From positions 2,841,820 through 2,905,819 of the forward strand of contig CM030937.1 in assembly GCA_018136815.1 (NCBI GenBank): 64,000 nt of DNA, written 5' to 3'. Below are positions 1 through 12,700 of this stretch, one piece after another. The notes beneath the pieces were generated by a model that saw only the letters and a program-made list of their open reading frames with translations, did no database searches and was not told where the DNA came from. The position numbers were made by a program, and so were the translations under genes. Origin of the DNA: Isochrysis galbana. Its lineage: Eukaryota > Haptophyta > Isochrysidales > Isochrysidaceae. Every line of letters begins with the position of its first letter. The first letter of the stretch is position 1.

Positions 1-741
1 TTCAGGTGTTGAGTGAGTTTTGCTTTGGTTGGCACGTTGAGTCCACCGTTGCCAACGAGGCGTCTCGTGTCTCGAAGCTTCGTACTCGCTCGACAAGGAC
101 ATTCTTCATCTCGTCTTCGTTCGTTCCTTTAATCGATACACAAGGAGATTGCAGATTGCCGATGGCGGCAAGGAAATTCACAATCTCCTGCTCGAGTCGA
201 ATCAAGTGCTCAAGGTGTCGAAGGGCGCGCCAGCGTGGCGCTCTTACGTCGAGTTCATCAACAACCTGGTCATCTCTCAAGACTCCATTACCCTCTCTCT
301 CTCTCCCCATTGAGGCGTGTCCTCATGAATAGAGCCTGCGCCCTATTCCACATTCCGGCAATGGCAATGGGCAATGGTCTTATTTATGCTTACTTACGGT
401 CAAAATTAAAATTACATAAGCAGCAAACACTGGAATGCTTATTGAGTGCTTGGGTCTCTCACACTTTACACCCGATCCCTACATCCTCTCTGTGTGGCCT
501 GCGGTCTGTGGTCTGGTCTCAAAGGGGCAGGGCGGGCGGGCGGGCGGTCTCGGGCGGCGCGGTGGTGTGGGGGCGACCGGGCCATTTTTTTTTGCCCCTC
601 CCCCCCCCCCCCCCCCCCAGGTCGATGCCGTTGCAAGCCCGCTGCGACTTGCCCCCTCTCCCCCCCGCCGGCTCCTCCCCGCCCCCCCCATCCTCCCCCG
701 GGCCCCGCTGGCCCCCCGCTGGCGGCGTTGGCCCCTCGCCC
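1..741. other. Region upstream of the dynein gene
   Basis: No complete gene is visible. The stretch holds a partial copy of a dynein coding segment (131-272, listed separately), a short A/T-rich block around 380-425, and a C-run near 600-618 followed by AG. That C-run could serve as a polypyrimidine tract and splice acceptor for a 5' UTR intron of the dynein gene. The frame from 620 to 741 is open but Pro/Ser-rich and looks like leader sequence rather than conserved protein. Confidence 0.5.
131..272 (+). repeat. Partial duplicate of a dynein coding segment
   Basis: The segment repeats the dynein coding sequence found at about 3533-3660. From 156 onward it reads in frame as the same peptide (GGKEIHNLLLESNQV and beyond) with about four base differences, mostly silent. 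There is a small insertion near 146-152. Similarity stops abruptly after the Asn-Asn-Leu codons. It is a duplicated exon fragment in the same orientation as the gene, or the end of a second dynein copy lying off the left edge. Confidence 0.75.
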
Positions 742-3700
742 ATGGAGCCACCCACCCACCCATGCTCGCTCTGGGTGGAGGAGCGGGTGATGGCAGTGCT
801 CAAGCAGAACAAGCCCGACAAATACCGCAAGATGGCCGCCGGAGAGGACACAGGCGCGCCGCTCCTCAAGTTCTTCAATGAGGAGGACTGTTCCGCAATT
901 TACTTTCAGGACGGCGCAAAGGACATGAGCTGCTACAGCTTCCCACCGGCGAGCAACAAGAAGAAGCTCTTCTGCATGCTCAAGCCGCGGCCGGCCAAGT
1001 ATACCAAGGCTGGGGAGATGGAGGGCATCATCATGTTCGACGTCTCGCCCAAGCTGCTCGAGTCGATGCACGCGACGATGGAGGGCGTCTTCCTACCTAT
1101 CATGTCCAACCCGAAGAACCAGCAGGCGCGTGGTGCCCCCCGAACCCCCGCTATCGCACGGGCCAGGGCGCTGGCATCGACCGTGGGAGCTCGCTGCCGG
1201 CCGCAATTATAGCCGGTGGCGCCAGGATGGGCTGCGAATGTGGAGTTGGTGGAAGCTCACGTGTGACCCCTTGCTGCGTGTAGGGTTGGAGCGAGGTGAT
1301 GGCTCGTGAGGTCCTGGAGAATTGCCACAAGACGATCTCGGCGTCATACGTGGCTCTTGGCCAGTCGATGGGACAGACGCTGCTGCCGCAGCCGCCCGCC
1401 AATATGCTGGTGCGCTGGACGCTGGAGTGCATCGCACATCCGGTGGCAGGCGCATCGAATCGGATTTTTAGCAAGCTTGTGCTACCGCAAGTGTGCTATT
1501 GATCCCTAGGGCACCCGCTGAACATCGCCGTGGATCTTTGAGTCAAATGAGTGAATCCCTGCACACACACCTCGCTGTAGGTTGCCGACCGTGCCTCCAA
1601 GGACAAAGATCGCGTGCACGTGCTTGAAACAGCGGTGGTCACGTGGACCAATCAGATCAAAGCAGTCCTGAAGACGGAGCCAGAGGGTGTTCTGAAGGCC
1701 GGCGACAACCCTGGGCCCATAAAGGGCGTCGAGTTTTGGGAGGAGAAGGCGAGTAATCTTGAACGCATCATACAGCAGCTCGAGGGCGCCAACATTCGCA
1801 AGGTGATGAAGGTACTGGAGATGACCAAGAGCCCTTATTTCACAGCATTCTCGTCGCTCGTCAACGAAGTTCGTGCGGCGCAGGCCGAGGCGACCGACAA
1901 CGTCAAGTTCCTTAAGCCCCTGGTGCCTTACTTCAAGGATTTGCGCGACCTTGATGACTTTGACGAGCTGCAGAAGCTCTTTCAGCCGATCATGCACTTG
2001 CTGCTCATGGTCTGGAAGCACTCCAAGTTCTACAACACCCCGCCATGCATGGCGGTCCTCATTTGCGAGATCTGCAACGACGTCATTGAGCAGTCGCGGA
2101 ACTACATCAACGCCGCGACGCTCTTCGACGACGAGCCGCCAGAGGCCATCGCACGCCTCGACAGGGCCATCCGCGTGTGCGCAGAGCTCAAGTCGATCTA
2201 CTACGAGTACAACATGAAGGCGTCGACAGAATGCCCCGAGAATCCATGGAAGTTCCAAAACACTGCATTGTTCGCTCGGCTCGATTCCTTCCTTGAGCGA
2301 TGCTACGACCTGCTTGATGTCATCAAGACGGTAACTCACTTCAACCGCCTCGAACGCGTCGATATTGGTGGCAACAAGGGCCACGAGCTTACCACTTACG
2401 TCGCCGATGTCTATCGCAGCTTCCTAGAGGAGCTCAACAAGTGGAAGACTTGCGGCTACGACGTCCTCGAGATCAGTGAGAACAAGTTTGTTGCCGACTA
2501 TTCCGCTTTCTCGCAGACCATCAAGCGGCTGGAACAGATCCTTGGCGGGATCCTCAACATGGGCTTCGACGACTGCTCCACCATCACCGCAGCCTTCAAG
2601 TTGATCGATTCTTTTGCTGAACTGCTTGAACGCGACTTCATCCAGAGTGACTTGGAATCCAAGCACGTCACCCTCATTAAGCAATATGGGAATGAGCTGA
2701 AGGAGGTCCAGGAGCTCTTCAACAGCAATAAGTCGCGTTCCAATGTTGGCAAGCACTTTGAACGTGACGGCCCGCCCCTTTATACTAACATGCCGCCGGT
2801 CTCAGGCGCGCTCGCCTGGGTTCAAGGCCTAATCTTCCGGATGGAGGCGCCGATGAAGTCCCTCCGAGTTGTCATGGACATCATGCACGACTCAGATGAA
2901 GCGAAGGATGTCTCGCGGATGCACGAGTCCATCTCGATGATGCTCAAGGAATTTGAAGCTGAGATGTTCGGTAAGTGGGCGGCCACCGTCGACGACACGC
3001 TCAACGAGAAGCTCACGCTGCCGCTCCTCACCAAGGACGATGAGACCGGCGAGATTGCTGTCAACTTTGATCCGCAGCTTATCAAACTGCTCAACGAGGT
3101 GAAGTACTTTGTCATCCAGCAGAAGAACGTGCCCGACGTCGCCAACGCGCTCTACCAAAAGGCCGAGCTCTTCCGCGTGCAGACGGGCAACCTCGAACTC
3201 ATGCGTGGCAACTACAACTGGATGCTGCAGAACATGCTGGAGGTAGAGAAGCCGTTGCTCAAGGCTCAGATGAAGAACATCGACAAGGTCCTAGAGCGTG
3301 GCCTCTCGCGGCTTCAATGGAAGTCGCCTGAGGCCGAGAAGACCGCCTTCGTCGATGAGGCGATGGCGCTGGTGGCTGACGCCCATGGCGTACTGGTAGC
3401 ACTGAAGAACAACATGAAAGGCGTGGAGACGGTGCTCAAGAAATGGTCGGACAATCCTCTACTCGTGCGCCGTGCGGCCAAGACATACATGCCCGATGTA
3501 TTCATGGAGGAGCACGCGCAGCAACTTGACGTGCGATACAAGGAGATTACCGATGGCGGCAAGGAAATTCACAATCTCCTGCTCGAGTCGAATCAAGTGC
3601 TTAAAGTGTCGAAGGGCGCGCCAGCGTGGCGCTCTTACGTCGAGTTCATCAACAATCTGTTCATAGACGGGGTCTCTGCCACCATCATCGCCTCCCTCAA

Positions 3701-6700
3701 GTTCGTGCTATCTCTCATTGACCCGGCGGCCATCGCTGCATCGGAGAATCCACCCCTACTCGAGGTCAAGCTCGAATTGCAGGACAACTCTCCGCTCGAG
3801 GTCAGTTTCTCGCCGCCGCTCGAGGCCGTCACCACAGGCAGGCGTCGCGATTCGGTCAAGACCGAGAGCAAGGGCGCCGAGACCAAATCCATCATGGGAT
3901 ACGTCATGCGCTGGATCTCCGACTTTTACAACATCGTCAAGTTGGTGAAGCGACTTGACCGATCGGAGGGTGACTTCATCAAAGAAATGGAGGATGACGA
4001 GACGGTGCGCTACTACGTCCACCGCATCATGTGTGAAGTCGAGAGTTCCGCTCAGGCGTGCAATGAGCTATGTGCGCCCTTCGTCGCCCACAAATCTCTT
4101 TGGCTCAAGGACATCAAGTCCTCTCTCCAGGCGTGGCTGGAGGAGTCGACGCTCCCACCTCCCCTGGAGGAAGGTGCAGAGCCTGCTGCAACGGAGAGAG
4201 AGGGGTCGCACAGACCGTCTGACTTCCCTAACTTGACTCTTTTCGACGAGCGTATCCTCCACTACAAGGCGATCGAGGAGAGCATTCGTGCGATGGCACC
4301 ACAATCTTTCCAAGGATGGCTCAAGGTGGACGCGCGGCCAGTGAAGAACGCGCTGGCCAAATGGGCCAGCAAGTGGAGCCTTGCACACACCGACCACCTC
4401 AAGAACTTCATCAGCGACCGCCTCACGAGTCTCGAGGATTTCTGCCGGGCGATCGACGCAGGCCTCGCCGAGACGCCAGAGGACCACGACGCAAAGGCTC
4501 TGATCGACGCGATGACACACGTGCGCAACGTGCGGATGAAGCAGGCGTCGTTCGACACGATGTTCGACCCGCTCAAGGCCACCATTGCTCTTCTGAAGAA
4601 GCACAACATCATGATGAGCGACACCGTTCTCGAAAAGCTTGAACAGGCGCCATTCAAGTGGGAGAACACGAAGAAGACTACTCTCAACGCGCGGGAAGTC
4701 CTCGGTCCCTTGCAATCTCTCCAGCAAGAGAAGGTCAAGGAGGAGGTGGAGGAGTTCAAAGAGAAGGTGGTCGGCTTTGCCGCCAAGTTCAAGTCCGAGG
4801 CACCCTTCCAGTATTCACTCGGCGCCGACGCCGCGTACAAGCTTCTAGACGAATGGAATCTCGCTCTTGACGGTATCGAGGCGGAGGCGGCGCGCCTCAC
4901 CTCCGAGATGGAGCTCTTCGAGGTTCAGGTAATCAACTTCCGCGACATTGCTGAGTGCCGAAAGAGCCTCAAGTTCCTGAAAATTGTCTGGGACCATGTG
5001 CAGCTCGTACAGGAGATATTCACCTCGTACAAGAATACGCTATGGTCTCGCGTGGACACGGACATGATGATCGACGAGACCAAGAAGCTCCAAAAGGAGA
5101 TCAAGGGTTTGCCTCGCCAGGCAATCAAGTGGGACGTCTATCGAGGCCTCACCACTGCCATGTCGGAGATGGCTATTGATCTACCGCTCGTGCAGGACCT
5201 GCGCGATGATGCCATGCGCGAACGCCACTGGCAGAAGCTGATGGCCACGTGCGGTAAGTCCTTCATTCTGGACGACAAGCTGCAGCTCGAGTCTCTTCTC
5301 TTGCTCGAGCTTCATAACTTCCAGGATGGCGTGTCCGAAGTCGTGGAGCAGGCGCGCGCCGAGATCAAACTCGAGGCGCAGCTCAAGAAGATCGCGCACA
5401 CGTGGTCGGGTCTCAACCTCGAATATGCGCCCTTCAAGAACACGGGAGTGCAAATCCTGCAGCAGCCCCCTGACGTTTACGAGGCGCTCGACGACAACGA
5501 GGTTGCTCTTCAGAACATGATGGGCAACCGGTTCATGGGCTTCTTCGAGGCCCAGATCACGGACTGGAAGGGGAAACTTGGCACCGTACGAGCTGTACTC
5601 GAGGTATGGCTCGAGGTTCAGCGCGCTTGGTGCTCGCTCGAGTCCATTTTCCTAGGCTCTGAAGATATCCGCGAGCAACTCCCCGAGGATGCGAAGCGCT
5701 TCGACCAAATCGACGCCGAGTTCCGCGAACAGATGAATGATGCCATCACGAACACCAACCCCATCGAGGTGTGCACTGCGCAGGGTCGCGAGGAGGCCTT
5801 CAACAAATGCCAGGGCAATTTGGAGCTCTGTCAAAAGTCTCTGTCCGACTACCTTGAGGTCAAAAAGAAGAAGTTTCCGCGCTTCTACTTCATCTCGGCC
5901 GTCGACCTTGTCGACATTCTCTCGAAGGGGCGCAACCCCCCTGCCGTGCAAGAGCACTTCTCCAAGTTCACCGATGCCACTGGTGGCATTACCTGGGAGA
6001 AAAACGAGGAGGGCAAAGAGACTGGCCTCGCCAAAGGTTGCATCTCCATCGACAAGGAGCTCTTTCCGTACCAAAATCCTTTCATGTGCGAGGGCCAAGT
6101 CGAGGACTGGCTAAACGGCCTCATGGATCATCAGCAAGATGCGCTCAAGTGGCGCCTGTTTGAAAGCGTCAACACCTACATTGAGCAGCCGCGCGAGAAA
6201 TGGGTGACGATGTACATCGCACAGCTCTGTATCACCACCTCCCAAATCTGGTGGACGACGGAAGTGAACACGGCCTTCGAGCGCCTCGAGCAGGGTAACG
6301 AGCAAGCGATGAAGGAGTACTATCAGCAGTGCATGCAAGGGCTGTCCATGTGGGCCGACATGGTCCTCGGCGACCTCAGCAAGGAGATGCGCGTGAAGGT
6401 GAAGACGCTCATCACTATCGACGTACATGGTCGCGACATTGTCAAAAAGCTTATCGATGACAAGGTTGACAATAATATGGCTTTCGCATGGCAGTGCCAG
6501 CTCAAGTACTCGTGGGACGAGGAGCGCAAGGACTGCTATATCGCCATTTGCGACGCTGAGTTCCGCTATTCATACGAATACGTTGGCAATCCGGGCCGTC
6601 TGGTTATTACTGCCCTCACGGATCGCTGCTATATCACTTTGACCCAGGCTCTTCGTCTCATCATGGGCGGCGCGCCAGCCGGCCCTGCGGGCACCGGCAA

Positions 6701-9700
6701 GACTGAGACGACGAAGGATCTTGGCCGTGGCCTCGCTATTTGGGTGATTGTCATGAACTGCTCCGACCAGATGAACGCCAAGGTCATGGCCAATATTTTC
6801 TCTGGACTTGCCCAAACAGGTGCCTGGGGCTGCTTCGACGAGTTCAATCGCATCGCCGTGGAGGTGTTGTCAGTCGTCGCCGGTCAGTACTCCGCGGTCT
6901 TGCAGGGTATTCGCGCTGGCAAGACACAGTTCCTATTCGAGGAGGAGACCATTAACCTCCAGACTACTGTCGGCGCCTTCATAACTATGAACCCCGGCTA
7001 TGCTGGGCGCACCGAGCTGCCTGAGAATCTTAAGGCCCTCTTCCGCCCGTGCGCAATGGTTGTTCCCGACTTCGAGAACATTGCTGAGATCAACCTGGCC
7101 GGCGAGGGATTCCAAGACTCAAAGAACCTAGCGCACAAATTTGTTGAGCTCTACTACATGTCTCGCGAGCTCCTCTCCAAGCAGCATCACTACGACTGGG
7201 GCCTTCGTGCGATGACTGGCGTCCTTCGCATTGCCGGCGGTATGAAGCGCGCCGAGCCTGACAAGTCCGAGGCGCAGATTCTCATGCGTGCACTCCGCGA
7301 CACGAACTTGCCCAAGTTCGTCGCGGCGGACTATGGCATCTTTGGTGGTCTCATCAACGACCTGTTCCCGCGCGTCGAGTGCCCCGCTGTGGTCGACGCG
7401 CAGCTCTCAAACGCCGTCAAGACAGTCATTCAAAACGGCGGGCGCCTCGTGGCGGAGGAGATCTTTGTTCGCAAGATTTGCAACCTATCCGAGATGATGG
7501 GCGTTCGCCATTGTGTGTTCGTTTTGGGCTGTGCAGGGTCCGGGAAATCGGAGCTCTGGAAGACTCTTGCCGAGGCACAAACGGAGCTTAAGGTGGGCGG
7601 TGGCGCGACGAAGTACGCATGCATCAATCCGAAGTCGGTGACGACCAACGACCTTTATGGCTACGTGCATCCAGTGACGAAGGAGCCGTATGACGGTATC
7701 ATCGCCAAGGCCATGCGCGAGCAGTCCAAATCGACGAATACCCATCCCAAGTGGATCATCTTGGATGGCGATATCGACGCCGAATGGATTGAGTCCATGA
7801 ACACTGTTATGGATGACAATAAGGTTCTTACTCTTGTGTCGAACGAACGGATTCCGCTCACCGCAGCGATGCGGATGATCTTTGAGATCTCGCACCTGCG
7901 CAACGCATCGCCCGCGACTGTGTCTCGAGCTGGTGTGATCTTCTTGAACGAGGATGACATCGGTTGGAAGCCCTTTGTACAGATGTGGGTTGAGGGAATG
8001 GGCGACCAAAAGACGCAGGCCATTCTCGAGCAGCTCTTCGAGCAGTTCGTTGCGCCCACTCTCGAGACTGCTCGCAAGGAAAAGTGGAAGCACGTCACTC
8101 CACTCATGGACTTTGCGATGGTGCAGGTTGTGTGCAAGATTCTCGAGGGGCTGCTCACGCCAGCCAATTGCCCGCCTGGTTCCGAGAAGGAGGTCTACGA
8201 AGCCTACTTCCAGTTCGCTGCCATTTGGGCCCTTGGGGGTGCATACGGCTCTGATAAGGGTGCCGACTTCCGCAAGACATTTGACAGCTTTTGGCGCAGC
8301 GAATTCTCGAAGACGTCGCTCAAGTTCCCCGAGGGCGGCTCCGTCTTCGACTACTTTATCGACCCCAACACTGGAAAGGGTGAGCCTAAGAAGTGTTTGC
8401 ATTGGAACGAGGTCATTCCCACCTACAAGCACGATCGCACCGCCCCTTACCAAACTCTTTTGGTGCCGACGATGGACACGACTCGCATCAAGTGGCTGTC
8501 TAATATGATGCTCAATTTGAAGAAGCCCGTCATGCTCGTCGGCAACTCCGGCTCCGCTAAGACGGTGCTGCTCGCGTCGATGCTCTCAGAGCTCGATGAT
8601 GATCACTGGGCTTCTTACAACATCTCGTTCAATTCCTTCACGGAAGCGGGCGACCTCCAATTCATGCTTGAGCAGCCCTTGGAGAAAAAGACTGGCTCAA
8701 TCTTTGGTCCGCCCGGCAACAAACGGCTTGTCTATTTCATCGACGACATCAACATGTCAACGCCCGACAAATATGGCACACAGCCACCCATCGCTCTCAT
8801 GCGGCAGCAGGTGGACTACGGCGGCTTTTACGACTTGAAAAAGCTGTCGATGAAGAAGCTCGAGAACGTCCAGTACGCCGCCACCATGAACCCTACCTCG
8901 GGTTCGTTTTTCATTATCGATCGTCTGCAGCGCCACTATGCGACGCTTGCTACCCCCTTCCCCGAGACGGATATTTTGCGTCATATCTATCTCAACATCA
9001 TGTCTGGTCACCTTGAGGTCGGCTTTGCGGCTGCGATGAAAGAGGCTCTGCCGAACATTGTCAACGCGGCCTGCGCCGTCCATGTCGCTGTCGCCGACAC
9101 TTTCCTGCCCACAGCGATCAAGTTCCACTACCAATGGAACTTGCGTGCTATGGCTGGTGTCTTTCAGGGTTTAATCAACATGAACTCGGCAACCTACAAA
9201 GAGCCCATGCTAATGGCGCGCCTGTGGATTCACGAGACCGTGCGTGTCTATGGCGACCGCATGACCACGCCCTCCGATGTTGAGAAGTTCCAGGAAATCA
9301 TCATTAGGAAGGCCAAGGAGCACCTGGGTGATCTTAACCAGGATGAGCTCCTTGCTGAGCCAAATTTGTTTGCATCTTTCGTCACGGAAAGCGATGCCAA
9401 GGTTTACCTCCCGCTGGACGACTGGGGCCACCTGAACAAGTTATTGGAGGCAAAGCTGATCGAGTACAACGACAATTTCGCCCAGATGAACCTCGTACTC
9501 TTCAATATGGCCATGGAGCATCTCTGCCGCATCTCGCGTGTGATCGATAACCCGCGCGGTAACGCGATGCTCGTTGGTGTCGGTGGCTCGGGCAAGCAGT
9601 CACTCACCCGTCTCGCAGCTTTCATTGGTGGATATGAGATGTTCCAAATGAAGCTGACAGCCACCTATGGTATGAACGACTTCAAAGAGGATCTCAAGAG

Positions 9701-12700
9701 CGTCTACACTAAGGTCGGCGCAAAGTCGATCCCGATGTGCTTCCTTTTCACTGACCAGCAAATCTTCAAGGAGAGGTGCTTGGTCTACTTCAACGACATC
9801 CTCGCTCAAGGATGCCCACCCGACCTCTTCACCGAGGAGGACAAGGACCCACTCATCAACGCCGTGCGCAACGAGGCGAAGGCCGCGGGTCTTTCGAACG
9901 ACACTCGAGACGCTCTATGGGGCTTTTTTGTCGACAAGATCCGGGCCAACCTGCACCTCGTGATTTGCATGTCGCCGGTTGGAGACGACTTCCGCAACCG
10001 TTGCCGAAAGTTCCCTGCGCTCACAAATTGCACGACCATTGATTGGTTTTTCTCGTGGCCAGAGCAGGCGCTCATTTCTGTCGCGCAGCGCTTCCTCGAG
10101 GAGGTTGACATGGCTAGCGACGAGCTGCGTTCGAGCGTTGCGACTCACATGGCTTTCGTCCACGAGTCCGTGGGAAAAGCCGCTGAGCTCTACAAGGCGC
10201 AGGAGCGTCGCAATGTCTATACGACACCGAAGTCATTCCTCGAGCTCATCGATCTCTACAAGCTGCAACTCGGCAAGAATCGAGACAGCGTCGAGCTACT
10301 CAAGCTTCGATTGCAAGATGGTCTCGTCAAGCTGCGCGATGCGCAAGCTCAGGTTGCCGATATGCAAGTTCAGCTCGAGGAGGAGTCGAAGTTCGTTGCG
10401 GCCAAGAAAGTCGAGACTGACGCGCTACTTGAGCAGGTAGGAAAGGAGTCAGTGATCGCCGACGAGCAGTCTGCACTCGCTGCCATCGAGGAAGAGAAGG
10501 TGACTAAAGTGCAGGTCGAGGTGTCCGAGTTCCAGGCTCAATGCTTCAAGGACCTTGCTGCTGCCGAACCTGCCATCAAGAAGGCGGAGGCTGCGCTTGA
10601 TGGTTTAGACAAGAAGGCGCTCACTGAGCTCAAGTCGCTTGCATCGCCTCCGCCGGCCGTCCTCAACGTGACTGCCGCCGTGCAGTACATGACCGCGCCG
10701 AAAGGTGCCAATCTCAAGAAGCTCGACGTCTCGTGGGCCGGCGCCAAGAAGATGATGGGTTCAGTCGATCAATTCCTCCAGATGCTACAGGAGTTCGACA
10801 AGGACGGTTTCCTGCTCGAAAACAAGGAGTACGTCCGTAAGTACACTGGTCCGCCTGACAACCCCAACCCTGAGTTCAACGCCGCATTCATGGCTTCCAA
10901 GTCCGGCGCCGCAGCAGGTCTTTGCGATTGGATTGTCAACATCTGCATCTATCACGACATCTACTTGGATGTCGAACCCAAGCGGCAGAAGTTGGCGGAG
11001 GCTGAGGGCACGCTTGCTGAAGCGAACAAGAAGCTGGCGGCGGTGCGCGCTCATGTTCAGGCCCTTGAGGACCGCAAGGCAGAGCTTCAGGCACAGCTTG
11101 AGGAATCAGTCGCCGCAAAGAACGAGCTCGAGGCGAAGGCCGACGCGACTGCTAGGCGTGCCAACTTGGCCCAGCGTCTCGTCAATGGTTTATACGACGA
11201 GGGTGTCCGCTGGGATGCCAACGTTGCCACCCTTGACGACAAGCTGCGGCTCCTTGTTGGTGACGTCCTCGTCTCCTCTTCTTTCATCGCATACATCGCA
11301 CCCTTTAATTCTCAATTCCGCACCGACCTCGTCACTGAGAAATGGATCCCCGATGCTCTGGGCCGCAACATTCCCATCACGGAGGGCTTCGAGCCAATGC
11401 ACTTGCTCTCCGACGCATCAGGCATCGCGGAGTGGCGCACACAAGGTCTTCCGGCCGATCCGCTCTCCTCTGAGAACGCCGCCATCATCACAAAGTGTTC
11501 TCGCTTCCCGCTCATTATCGATCCTCAGCTGCAGGCCATCAATTGGATCGTCGGGCGCGAGGAACCGAACGGCCTCGTTCGTCTATCTCTTGGCCAAAAG
11601 AACTACCTCGACAAGGTCATCCGTGCCCTTGAAGATGGCTTGCCGATGGTGATCGAGAACATGGGAGAGGGCATTGACGCGGTGCTCGACAACATGATCG
11701 CACGCGCCTTCTCAAAGAAGGGCTCCAAACTCCAGGTGAAGCTTGGCGACCGCGACACGGACATCATGGTCACCAAAACGGAGGATGGCCAAAACACGTC
11801 GGATCCTGCATTCCGCTTATACATGCAGACCAAGCTGCCCAATCCGCACTACATTCCCGAGATTCAAGCTCAGACCACCATCGTCAACTTTACTGTCACC
11901 GAGAAAGGCTTGGAGGACCAGTTGTTGGCGGTTGTCGTCGGCAAGGAGCGTCCCGACTTGCTCCAAGAACAGTCGGACCTCGTCCGGCAAAACAACGAGT
12001 TCGTCATCAAGCTGAAAGAGCTTGAGGACAACCTGCTCTATCTGCTTGCCACTGCGGAGGGCGACATCCTGTCGAACGAGGAGCTTATTGTCTCCCTCGA
12101 GACGACCAAGGCAACTGTCAAGGACATCAACGCAAAGGTCGAGGCTGCCAAAATCACCGAGGTCACCGTGGCAAAGGCATTTGAGTCGTATCGCCCCAAC
12201 GGCAACCGCGGCTCGCTGATGTACTTCATCATGAACCAGCTTTGCGTGATTGACCACATGTATCAATTCTCCCTCGCCGCATTCAACTTCATCTTCAACA
12301 AGGCGCTTGACAAGGCCGATCCGGCCGAGACGATCGAGGAGCGCGTGGCGAGCTTGCAGAGCTCCATCACGTACACTCTCTTTGGATTCGTCACTCGTGG
12401 CCTCTTTGAGCGCCACCGTCTCATCTTCTCTACGCAGCTCGCGATAAAGGTTTTGCAGGGACGTCTAAATGATAAGGGAGAGCCAGAGCTTAAGTCGAAT
12501 GAGCTAATGATGTTGGTCCGCAACCCACGCGACAACTCGAAGGAGAACCCGCTGCAGTCGTGGCTGCCGGACGCTGCCTGGGGCTCCGTTCAAGCACTTT
12601 CGACCATGGAAGAGTTTTCCTCGCTCCCGGCTGACGTCGAGGGCTCGTGGAAACGGTGGAAGGAGTGGTGCGAATTCGAACAGCCCGAGGCCAATCCTTT

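Noticed and set aside
2-310. Opposing open frames on both strands at the left edge
   Set aside because: They overlap the dynein-segment duplicate in the wrong frames and show no protein features.
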